NCBI GenBank assembly: GCA_002369255.1
Contig: DFFO01000069.1
Span: forward strand, 1 to 6,294
Origin: Lachnospiraceae bacterium UBA3774
GTDB lineage: Bacteria > Bacillota > Clostridia > Lachnospirales > Lachnospiraceae
Reading direction: 5' to 3'
Length of the DNA stretch: 6,294 nucleotides
The translations under genes were made by a program, and so were the position numbers. The notes below the pieces were generated by a model. It was not told the DNA's origin. It saw only the letters and a list, made by a program, of their open reading frames with translations, and did no database searches. Shown here piece after piece: positions 1-5,767 of this stretch. Positions within the stretch are counted from its first letter, which is position 1; each line of letters opens with the position of its first letter.

Positions 1-67
1 ACAGGATTCGAACCTGCGACCTCCTGATCCCAAATCAGGCACGCTAGCCAAACTGCGCTACACCCCG
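1..67 (-). tRNA. tRNA-Pro (anticodon TGG), 3' end cut off by the window edge
   Basis: Read on the minus strand, the 5' acceptor strand CGGGGTG is followed by TA, a D-arm (AGCGCAG...), an anticodon arm with stem CCTGA/TCAGG and loop TTTGGGA, and a T-arm with the canonical GGTTCGAATCC core. The anticodon TGG lies at 30-32, so the tRNA is a proline tRNA reading CCN codons, mainly CCA and CCG. A 5' C1 is typical of bacterial tRNA-Pro. Only the 3' acceptor strand, discriminator base and CCA region fall outside the window, so whether CCA is encoded cannot be seen. It follows rdgB at a distance of 125 bp but has its own promoter. Confidence 0.96.
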
Positions 68-99
68 ATTTAGAGAACATTCCTGCAAACGCAAACGAT

Positions 100-129
100 A
101 TTATACCCACTTTGGTATTGGATTGTCAA
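100..129 (-). promoter_or_regulatory. Consensus sigma-A promoter of tRNA-Pro
   Basis: The minus strand has a perfect -35 TTGACA (124-129) and a perfect -10 TATAAT (100-105) separated by 18 bp. Transcription should start near 93, giving a leader of about 25 nt to be removed by RNase P. Two perfect hexamers are expected for a highly expressed stable RNA, and the placement makes the tRNA independent of rdgB transcription. Confidence 0.88.
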
Positions 130-192
130 GCAAAATTTGGTATATTTTTCATCTTTTTCAGCGGTTTTTCGGTAAAGCAGGATATTGATCTC

Positions 193-810
193 TCAGCAGG
201 TTGTTTCGAGCAATTTTCGCATTTCGAAAAGTGCCTTTCCTCTATGGCTGATCTTATTCTTTTCCTCAGACGAAAGCTGCGCCGCTGTCATGCCGTATTC
301 GGGGAGAAACAATATAGGGTCGTATCCAAAGCCGTTTTCACCGCCGGGCGCATTCGCTATCACCCCTTCAAAGCACCCTGATGCGGTCAATTCTCTCCCG
401 TCAGGAAAAACCGCCGCTATCACGCACCTGAAGCGCGCAGCTCTTTGCTTGCCTGTTTTTCCGCTTAATCTTTTGATTATTTCAGCGTTTTTTATATCAT
501 AGCCCGTATCTTCACCCATAAATCTTGCGGAATAAACTCCCGGAGCGCCGCCGAGAGCATCTATCTCAAGACCCGAATCATCCGCAAGGACAACTGCTTT
601 TTTTAGTTCCTCGCTACCGGAAGCGTCTAAAGCGTTTCTAACGGCTCTTGCCTTTATAAGGGCGTTGCCTTCAAAGGTTTCGGCGTTTTCGTCGATATCA
701 AGGTCTATACCGGCCTCTTTCATGGAACATATATCAAAATCCAATCCGGACATTATTTCTCTGATCTCACGCATCTTGTTCAGGTTTCCGGTGGCAAAAA
801 CGAGCTTCAT
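193..810 (-). CDS. rdgB: XTP/dITP diphosphatase (RdgB/HAM1 family)
   Basis: This is a house-cleaning nucleotide pyrophosphatase. The family hydrolyses XTP, ITP and dITP to the monophosphate and pyrophosphate in the cytoplasm, keeping deaminated purines out of DNA and RNA. The 205-residue length is normal (E. coli RdgB is about 197). The family motifs appear in order: TGN..K near residues 7-12, ETFEGNALIKA at 44-54, the metal/catalytic ADDSGLE block at 76-82, GVYSARF at 91-97, GENGFGYDP at 157-165, and SHRGKA at 188-193 near the C-terminus. The start is fixed by a GGAGG 9 nt upstream. It begins 1 nt after the stop of the rRNA methyltransferase gene, so the two are probably co-transcribed and translationally coupled. 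I see no clear intrinsic terminator before the tRNA. No key motif is missing. Confidence 0.96.
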   Translation of the reverse strand: MKLVFATGNLNKMREIREIMSGLDFDICSMKEAGIDLDIDENAETFEGNALIKARAVRNALDASGSEELKKAVVLADDSGLEIDALGGAPGVYSARFMGEDTGYDIKNAEIIKRLSGKTGKQRAARFRCVIAAVFPDGRELTASGCFEGVIANAPGGENGFGYDPILFLPEYGMTAAQLSSEEKNKISHRGKALFEMRKLLETTC

Positions 811-811
811 G

Positions 812-1966
812 TTATGTTTCCTCCGAATGCACTTTTGCAGGGGGCTTTTTGCCCATGAATGAGTAGAAGTAAGTCTTCATCATCCCGTTGTAGATCTTCC
901 TGTTTTTATCCGCTTTTTTACCTATATATTTTTCCGCGTCTTCATATGCGCTGATCATAAACAAAGACCACGAATCAAGCAAAGCAAATCGCTCCCCTAA
1001 TGCCCTGTAGATCGCCGGCAGCGTTTCTTTTTCTTCAAGTCTTTCTCCGTATGGCGGATTTGTGATTATAAATCCGTATTTTTTGGAATGTGAAAGATCG
1101 GCGACGGCTCTTTGCTGAAAATGTATCATATCTTCCACTCCGGCGGCCCTTGCATTGGCTCTTGCGCAGCGGATCACTTCCCCGTCAGTATCATAACCCT
1201 GAATATCCGGTCTTATATCCCTTCTTATCATTTCCCGGGCCTTTTCTTTTGATCTGACCCAGCTGTCTTTCGGAAGTATATCCCAGTCCATAGCAGTAAA
1301 GCTTCTGCTTATCCCCGGTGCGATCCCGGCGGCTATCATGGCGGCTTCTATAGGAAACGTTCCGCTCCCGCAAAAAGGATCTACAAGGATGCGGTCAGCC
1401 TTCCAGGGGGTGAGCATAATAAGCGCCGCAGCCAGCGTTTCCGTTATGGGAGCCTTTGCGGTAAGCTTTCTGTAGCCGCGTTTGTGAAGGCTTTCCCCGC
1501 TCGTGTCTATGCCTATGGTGACAACGTCTTTTAAAATGGAAACGCGAATAGGATAACTGGCTCCCGTTTCATCAAACCAGCTCTTCCCGTAATAAGCCCC
1601 AAGCCTTTTAACGATCGCCTTTTTCATTATAGACTGAATATCCGAAGGACTAAACAGAGCGCTGTTTACGGAATTTGCTTTTGTTATCCAGAATTTTCCG
1701 TCTTCCGGGATATACTCTTCCCAGGGCAGAGCCCTTGTCGCCTCAAAAAGCTCGTCAAAGGTTTTTGCCTCAAATGATCCGACTTTCAAGAGGATCCTCT
1801 CACAGGTCCTAAGGAAAACATTCGCCTCTGCGCATGCGTATTCATCTCCTGAAAAGGTCACTTTTCCGTTATCTACTGAAACGACCCGAAGTCCGAGATC
1901 ACTGATTTCTCTTTTGCAAACCGCCTCAAGTCCGAAATGGCAGGGCGCTATCCATTCGTATTCCAT
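812..1966 (-). CDS. rlmL: THUMP-domain class I SAM-dependent 23S rRNA methyltransferase (RlmL/YpsC-like)
   Basis: The protein has 384 residues, the usual size for the single-domain Bacillota form (YpsC); E. coli RlmKL is much longer because a second methyltransferase is fused to it. The N-terminal half (about 1-165) matches the THUMP RNA-binding region and ends in the family-typical LHKRGYRK stretch at 160-167. The Rossmann methyltransferase half has the SAM-binding motif DPFCGSGT at 196-203 and the catalytic NPPYGERL at 303-310, whose N-P-P-Y signature marks methylation of an exocyclic base nitrogen. The C-terminal RKIYNG block at 346-351 is also typical. By family it would make N2-methylguanosine at the site equivalent to E. 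coli G2445 of 23S rRNA; that exact target is inferred. The ATG at 1966 has GGAG at 1972-1975, 5 nt away. The gene is coupled to rdgB downstream, and an intrinsic-terminator-like hairpin lies only 26 bp upstream of its start. Confidence 0.92.
   Translation of the reverse strand: MEYEWIAPCHFGLEAVCKREISDLGLRVVSVDNGKVTFSGDEYACAEANVFLRTCERILLKVGSFEAKTFDELFEATRALPWEEYIPEDGKFWITKANSVNSALFSPSDIQSIMKKAIVKRLGAYYGKSWFDETGASYPIRVSILKDVVTIGIDTSGESLHKRGYRKLTAKAPITETLAAALIMLTPWKADRILVDPFCGSGTFPIEAAMIAAGIAPGISRSFTAMDWDILPKDSWVRSKEKAREMIRRDIRPDIQGYDTDGEVIRCARANARAAGVEDMIHFQQRAVADLSHSKKYGFIITNPPYGERLEEKETLPAIYRALGERFALLDSWSLFMISAYEDAEKYIGKKADKNRKIYNGMMKTYFYSFMGKKPPAKVHSEET
820..824 (-). promoter_or_regulatory. 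Ribosome binding site of rdgB inside the methyltransferase gene
   Basis: GGAGG on the minus strand lies 9 nt before the rdgB ATG (810) and within the last codons of the upstream methyltransferase gene, whose stop is at 812-814. This confirms the rdgB start and indicates translational coupling of the two genes. Confidence 0.85.
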
Positions 1967-1983
1967 GTTTTCTCCGTTTTATC

Positions 1984-2012
1984 AAAACTAAAGGGGCTCG
2001 CCTTTGAGCCCC
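1984..2012 (-). terminator. Intrinsic terminator after the repeat-bearing L,D-transpeptidase gene
   Basis: On the minus strand a perfect 7-bp GC-rich stem, GGGGCTC / GAGCCCC, closes a 6-nt loop (AAAGGC) and is followed at once by TTTAGTTTT. It starts 27 nt after the transpeptidase stop codon (2040-2042), the expected place for its terminator. The U-tract is interrupted by AG, so read-through is possible. The hairpin also ends only 17 bp before the methyltransferase ribosome binding site. Confidence 0.78.
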
Positions 2013-2039
2013 GATATGCTCTTATTGTTTCAAGCGGAT

Positions 2040-3641
2040 TTATAATGACTGCTTTCCGCCGAAGACAAGAACTTTCGTTCCGACCTTGACTTGACCGTAA
2101 ATATACTTTGCATTATCAAAAGGCATATTTACGCAGCCGTGGCTTCCGTGACGCAGATACTCAGTGCCTCCGAAGACTTTTTTCCACGTTGCGTCATGCA
2201 ATCCTCTGTTGCCGTCAAACGGCATCCAGTAATGTACGTGAGAAATATAATCCACGCCTTTAAGATCACGTTCTGTTTCTTTGCTGTAGATCGAGAACAA
2301 GCCTCTTTTTGTCATATTGTGGTGCTTTACGTTTCCCGTAACGCACGGCGTCGAAAAAACAGTCTTTCCGTTTTTTACAAGATAAACGGCCTGCTCGTCG
2401 CAGTCTACGATAACAAACAGCGAAGGCGTTATCTTTTGGGATACGCTTTCAAAAGAAGAACCGTTTTTTACGTACCACCAGGTCCCGTCTTTTCTGTTCT
2501 GAATATAACCGGTATACGTTGCGTCTACCAATCCGTTCCTGACGCATACCGCTTTTTTGTTTTGATCGGCCACGGTATTGACCTGCATTACTTTGCCTTT
2601 TTCCACATACCAGTTTGCTGTCTTTCCGTAAGCGGTACCGTTTGCCAATCCTGTAAAATCCGACTTTAACTTGCCGCCTATGCAGTAGTACCAGCCCGAG
2701 CCATTGGTCGCAAAACCGTCAAAGCCAAAATTTACCTTGCCGTCGGTGATCACCCACCAGCCGCTGGCATTTTTTGCAAGAGTATTTGCAAAGGATATCC
2801 TGCCGTTTACAACATTCCACCAGCCAAGCTGGCCTCTTGCCTCGCCTTTTATGATATCAGTCCGGCTGTTTTGTATTTTTCCGTTCTCTGCGTACCAGAT
2901 AAAAGGACCGTTTTCAAAAAACCCGTTGAAGCCAAAATCGATCTTTCCATTGATAATGATCCAGTTTCCGTTGCTGTTTGTGGCGACGCGGTTGTCAAAA
3001 ACCACCTTTCCGTTTACGATGCACCACCAAGCCGTCTGACCGTTTATCGTTCCTTTAGCTACTGAATTGATTCCGGTCTGGACTTTTCCTTCTTTGCAGT
3101 AATACCAGTCTCCCGCATTTTCAGTAAATCCGGTCGCTCTAAAATCGATCTTACCGTCCCTGACGATCCAGCTTCCGTTTGAGCGCTTAAATACCGTCGT
3201 GTCTCTTACGACCTTGCCCGATTCAACGAGCCACCAGGCGTTTTCTCCTTCTACCACACCCTTTACGGTATCGGTGATTTTATTTAGCCTGCCTCCCGAC
3301 AAAAGATAATAATCGCCGTTTATTTCCGTAAAACCGTCGGCATTAAAAACAATTGCTCCGTCTTTGATATACCACGTTCCGTTTTTGTTGTCGGCAAAGC
3401 CGGTATCAAAGCATACTTTGCCTTCTTCGACCTTCCACCATCCGTTTTTTTCGTTTACAATGCCTTTTATCAAATCGGTATTTTCAGTCTGCACCGCTCC
3501 GTCAACATAATAATACCAGTCGCCTTCGGTTTCACAAAAACCGGTAAAAGGTTCCTCATCGGCATAAGAAACCGCAGACAGCGAGAAAACTCCGGCTGAC
3601 AAAAACATCGCGATAAATACTGATCTTAGCGCTTTTTTCAT
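2040..3641 (-). CDS. Secreted L,D-transpeptidase with N-terminal cell-wall-binding repeats (YkuD domain)
   Basis: A 533-residue exported enzyme expected to form 3-3 cross-links in peptidoglycan or attach proteins to it, outside the membrane. I start it at the second ATG (3641) because AGGTGA sits just before it; the ATG at 3662 has no ribosome binding site. That start gives a clean signal peptide (MKK, hydrophobic core, likely cleavage after SYA at residue 27). Residues about 33-398 are aromatic- and GK-rich repeats resembling choline/glucan-binding (CW_binding) modules. Residues about 406-529 are the YkuD domain, with conserved GLHDA (His482) and the catalytic HGSHGCVN motif (Cys503). The protein carries nine cysteines in total, which is many for a secreted protein. 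The catalytic domain is about 60% identical, without gaps, to that of the next gene upstream, with which it forms a tandem pair. It has its own candidate promoter and a terminator. What the repeats bind is unknown. Confidence 0.92.
   Translation of the reverse strand: MKKALRSVFIAMFLSAGVFSLSAVSYADEEPFTGFCETEGDWYYYVDGAVQTENTDLIKGIVNEKNGWWKVEEGKVCFDTGFADNKNGTWYIKDGAIVFNADGFTEINGDYYLLSGGRLNKITDTVKGVVEGENAWWLVESGKVVRDTTVFKRSNGSWIVRDGKIDFRATGFTENAGDWYYCKEGKVQTGINSVAKGTINGQTAWWCIVNGKVVFDNRVATNSNGNWIIINGKIDFGFNGFFENGPFIWYAENGKIQNSRTDIIKGEARGQLGWWNVVNGRISFANTLAKNASGWWVITDGKVNFGFDGFATNGSGWYYCIGGKLKSDFTGLANGTAYGKTANWYVEKGKVMQVNTVADQNKKAVCVRNGLVDATYTGYIQNRKDGTWWYVKNGSSFESVSQKITPSLFVIVDCDEQAVYLVKNGKTVFSTPCVTGNVKHHNMTKRGLFSIYSKETERDLKGVDYISHVHYWMPFDGNRGLHDATWKKVFGGTEYLRHGSHGCVNMPFDNAKYIYGQVKVGTKVLVFGGKQSL
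2448..3545 (-). repeat. Five 69-residue super-repeats plus a partial sixth, encoded in the L,D-transpeptidase gene
   Basis: The coding region between signal peptide and YkuD domain consists of units of 69, 68, 69, 69 and 69 codons (starting at about 3545, 3338, 3134, 2927 and 2720), then a partial sixth unit (about 2513-2448). Each unit holds three modules of about 23 residues: (a) GF....G.WYY...GK[VIL]; (b) KG.......WW.V..GKV; (c) NG.W.I..GKIDF. The pattern resembles CW_binding/glucan-binding repeats, with aromatic pairs and a GK turn. The third module of unit 5 has lost its tryptophans (KKAVCVRNG), so it is degenerate. Codons differ among copies, so this is an old protein-level repeat, not a recent DNA duplication. 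Confidence 0.88.
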
Positions 3642-3645
3642 GATT

Positions 3646-3651
3646 TCACCT
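3646..3651 (-). promoter_or_regulatory. Ribosome binding site deciding the transpeptidase start
   Basis: AGGTGA on the minus strand lies 4 nt before the ATG at 3641 (7 nt counting from AGG). The in-frame ATG seven codons upstream (3662) is preceded only by TAAGTTGT. The downstream ATG also puts the Lys-Lys of the signal peptide directly after Met. Confidence 0.8.
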
Positions 3652-3685
3652 AAATGATACATACAACTTACAGTGTGTCACATTC

Positions 3686-3714
3686 ATTATATTGTAAAAA
3701 ATCGTCTTCAACAA
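3686..3714 (-). promoter_or_regulatory. Candidate promoter of the repeat-bearing L,D-transpeptidase gene
   Basis: A perfect -10 TATAAT (3686-3691) on the minus strand is preceded at 17 bp by TTGTTG (3709-3714), a 3-of-6 match to the -35 consensus. Transcription would start near 3679 and give a leader of about 38 nt with the ribosome binding site. It sits in the 87-bp gap after the upstream transpeptidase gene, where I see no convincing terminator (only a 4-bp stem before a T-run), so the gene may also receive read-through. Confidence 0.6.
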
Positions 3715-3728
3715 GAACTACCGTTAAA

Positions 3729-5558
3729 TCATTCGGACTCGTCTTCGTTTTCAGGTGAAGATGAATCTTCCGAAGACGATTCTTGGCTTTGTTCGCCGGG
3801 GCTTTCCTGTGCGGACGGATCGTCAGGCGCAGACGGGGATTCCGCCGGGACATGTGAGCTTTCGAACGTCTGAGAGCTTGGCAAAGCGGAAGATTCCGGA
3901 ACCGATATTTCGTTTGATTTCGTTGTGGCTTTTGTCGAATCATTTACGGAAACAGGATCCGAACCGCCGCCAGAGTAGCCTTTTACAGACGAAAGGCCTC
4001 CGGTAACAACCACCTTTGTTCCGACCTTTACTTTACTGTATATGTATTTTGCGGCAGATCTTGAAAGATTCACACAGCCGTGGCTGCCTCCATATACGTA
4101 AATATCTCCGCCGAATTCGCTGCGCCAGCTCGCGTCATGCAAACCGATATTTTCGTCAAACGGCATCCAGTATTTTACAAAGGAAGAATAATTTCTTCCT
4201 TTTAGCGTTCGGTTCGTTTCTTTGCTGTAAATCTTGAACGTTCCGGTATGAGTCATATTGCCGGCCGAAACCTTTCCTGATACGCAGGGCGTAGAATATA
4301 TGACAATACCGCCCTCATACAGGTAAACCATCTGCGCGGTAAGATCCACAAGAACGTAAAGGTCGTCTTTGTCGGCCTTTTTGGTCTCATTTACCAGCTG
4401 ATATTCGGCTTCATACGATCCGGACTTAGCATTTTCAAGGCTGGATAATACGTTATCATATATTTTTTTGTATCCGACTTCCCAGCCGGTTCTTATAATA
4501 TTTACGGTATCTTTGTCAATTTCTTCTTCCTTGACGTCTACAAAAGAATACTTTGCCGCAAGAGAGGTTGCATATACTGTAAGCTCATCGGTATCTATAT
4601 CTATATCTCTGCCGTTTAACGCAATATAGATATAGTTCATGATATTCTTTTCATTGATTTTTTCCTGTCCCGCCTTGCCCTCGGGAGGGTTGAAATTATA
4701 TATTATCTCAATAGAAAGATAATTGTTTGCTTTTTCAAGCGCGGCTTTTAAAAGCTCGCTGCCTTCAAATTTTTCACCGTCGCTTTCGATCACAGGCAGC
4801 ACGCATTCCATTGTGGGCGCGAGCTTTTTGACCGAATCAAAGAATGTCGAAGCCGCGGTCGAAAAATCAAACGCCTCTCCCGCCTTTCCGTCAACTCCTA
4901 CAAACTTTCTGCTTTTCGTGCTGTATTCGATATGCGCTCTTGTCTGCCCGTAAACTTTTTCAAGCCTGTCTTCAAGGCTTTCAAGCTCTTCTTCGGACAG
5001 CGTTTCCATTGAATTGTCTGCGGCGCTTTCCTGTGAGCCGTCAGCTTTTTGCGTGGCGGCGCTCTCCTGCTGCTCTTTCTTTTCGGCCTCGGCAGCTTCC
5101 TTATCTTCCTTTGCGTTTTCTATCAGAAACTGAAGATAAGAGGCATACTCGTCAATAAACACTTCCTCGGAAAGCTTTTCATCATCGAGGATAACGAGCT
5201 CTTTCTCTATTTGCTCTGCAGTCAAAAGTCCTTTTGATATACGGTCTGCAGCGTCGGAAAGATCAAGTTCGCTGTTGAAACGCATTCCGAGCTCAGATCC
5301 GGATACAGGGAAAGACACTCCGTCGATCGTTACGGAAATGAAATAGTTTTCCACTCCGTCTTTTAAAGCATTATAGAGTTCTTCATCCGTCAGACCCCCC
5401 AGTTCAAGCGAAAAAACCTTGAAATCATCGGGAGTGACCTCCGTTTTTATGTTTCTGTTTACTTTGATCTGACTTTCCGCATTTATCCCGCATCCGAGGG
5501 CCGCCGGAAAAATAATCAGACATAATATTATTGAAAAAACCTTACCAAAAAAGCGCAT
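3729..5558 (-). CDS. Membrane-anchored L,D-transpeptidase with PG_binding_4-like region and acidic Ser/Pro/Glu tail
   Basis: A 609-residue exported YkuD-family enzyme. The N-terminus (residues 1-23) is a short basic then hydrophobic segment ending in PAALGC, which fits the loose lipobox pattern; it could instead be an ordinary signal peptide or an uncleaved anchor. Residues about 40-390 look like the PG_binding_4 region found in clostridial L,D-transpeptidases (ELGMRFN at 89-95, AHIEYS...F.GVDGKAGEAFD at 208-231). It is interrupted at about 145-203 by a Glu/Lys/Ala/Ser-rich charged linker. Residues about 399-521 are the YkuD domain with GLHDA (His474) and catalytic GGSHGCVN (Cys495). Residues 526-609 are a low-complexity Ser/Pro/Glu tail. 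The ATG is supported by GGAG 10 nt upstream. It precedes a second transpeptidase gene and has its own promoter. Role: peptidoglycan cross-linking at the cell surface; the exact reaction is inferred from the family. Confidence 0.92.
   Translation of the reverse strand: MRFFGKVFSIILCLIIFPAALGCGINAESQIKVNRNIKTEVTPDDFKVFSLELGGLTDEELYNALKDGVENYFISVTIDGVSFPVSGSELGMRFNSELDLSDAADRISKGLLTAEQIEKELVILDDEKLSEEVFIDEYASYLQFLIENAKEDKEAAEAEKKEQQESAATQKADGSQESAADNSMETLSEEELESLEDRLEKVYGQTRAHIEYSTKSRKFVGVDGKAGEAFDFSTAASTFFDSVKKLAPTMECVLPVIESDGEKFEGSELLKAALEKANNYLSIEIIYNFNPPEGKAGQEKINEKNIMNYIYIALNGRDIDIDTDELTVYATSLAAKYSFVDVKEEEIDKDTVNIIRTGWEVGYKKIYDNVLSSLENAKSGSYEAEYQLVNETKKADKDDLYVLVDLTAQMVYLYEGGIVIYSTPCVSGKVSAGNMTHTGTFKIYSKETNRTLKGRNYSSFVKYWMPFDENIGLHDASWRSEFGGDIYVYGGSHGCVNLSRSAAKYIYSKVKVGTKVVVTGGLSSVKGYSGGGSDPVSVNDSTKATTKSNEISVPESSALPSSQTFESSHVPAESPSAPDDPSAQESPGEQSQESSSEDSSSPENEDESE
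3732..3983 (-). other. Low-complexity acidic Ser/Pro/Glu C-terminal tail of the L,D-transpeptidase
   Basis: The last 84 codons, after the YkuD domain and a short Gly-Ser hinge (GYSGGGS at about 528-533), encode mainly Ser, Glu, Pro, Asp and Ala and end in PENEDESE. There is no LPxTG sorting signal or membrane segment. The composition suggests an unstructured, negatively charged extracellular extension. The frame stays open with no sign of a frameshift. Confidence 0.85.
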
Positions 5559-5602
5559 TTTATATAAACTCCGTATATACAGATATTTTTAAGCATACCT
5601 GG

Positions 5603-5619
5603 ACAGTATATAAAACTGT
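5603..5619. promoter_or_regulatory. Possible operator dyad over the transpeptidase -10
   Basis: The inverted repeat ACAGT-N7-ACTGT (17 bp, five perfect outer pairs) covers the -10 hexamer and the adjoining spacer. This is a place where a bound repressor would block transcription. I do not match it to a named regulator, and a 5-bp arm in AT-rich DNA can arise by chance. Confidence 0.3.
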
Positions 5620-5633
5620 GCGCTAATAATCAA
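5605..5633 (-). promoter_or_regulatory. Promoter of the membrane-anchored L,D-transpeptidase gene
   Basis: On the minus strand, -35 TTGATT (5628-5633, 4 of 6) and -10 TATACT (5605-5610, 5 of 6) are separated by exactly 17 bp. Upstream A/T-rich DNA (about 5634-5690) could act as an UP element. Transcription would start near 5598, about 40 nt before the ATG at 5558. The isomerase terminator lies just upstream, so this promoter is needed for the gene. Confidence 0.7.
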
Positions 5634-5702
5634 GTGTTTATAAAAAAAGAATTTGACTTAAATAATTAATCTTTTTAAATTCGCCGCGGTTTTTGAAGCA
5701 AT

Positions 5703-5755
5703 AAAAAAGGCTGTGAGCTCCGGCAGTCAATTTCCGGTTTACACAGCCTTTTTTT
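5703..5755 (-). terminator. Intrinsic terminator after the D-lyxose isomerase gene
   Basis: GGCTGTG (5709-5715) pairs with CACAGCC (5742-5748), flanked by A6 on one side and T7 on the other, so the stem can extend as A-U pairs. A further inner CCGG/CCGG pairing (5720-5723 with 5734-5737) can extend the hairpin. On the minus strand the stem is followed by TTTTTTAT, starting 12 nt after the isomerase stop. The symmetry would allow termination in both directions, but no plus-strand gene is visible. Confidence 0.92.
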
Positions 5756-5767
5756 ATCGCCCTTTTA

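Noticed and set aside
112..502. Plus-strand open frames of 89 and 105 codons near the left edge
   Set aside because: They are antisense to rdgB and to the tRNA promoter region, with no family resemblance.
2091..2669. 192-codon plus-strand open frame
   Set aside because: It lies entirely antisense to the well-supported transpeptidase gene, has no ribosome binding site or recognisable domain, and its translation looks like out-of-frame sequence.
2448..3545. CRISPR-like or tandem DNA repeat array
   Set aside because: The periodicity is at protein level inside one open frame; the DNA copies are diverged and there are no identical repeats with unique spacers.
3660..3662. Alternative upstream ATG for the repeat-bearing transpeptidase
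   Set aside because: It has no Shine-Dalgarno sequence, and its use would put seven extra residues before the Lys-Lys of the signal peptide; the ATG at 3641 has AGGTGA.
3692..3728. Terminator between the two transpeptidase genes
   Set aside because: Only a 4-bp stem (TCTT/AAGA) precedes the T-run on the minus strand, too weak to call.
3755..3790. Overlapping small palindromes (GAAGAT/ATCTTC, TCTTC/GAAGA, GAATC/GATTC)
   Set aside because: They arise from the Ser/Glu/Asp codon mix (TCT, GAA, GAC) of the transpeptidase tail and lack a T-tract or other context for a regulatory element.
3668..3943. 91-codon minus-strand open frame
   Set aside because: It overlaps the Ser/Glu-rich tail of the anchored transpeptidase in another frame; its Arg/Pro-rich composition is what that biased codon run gives when shifted, and no start signal was found.
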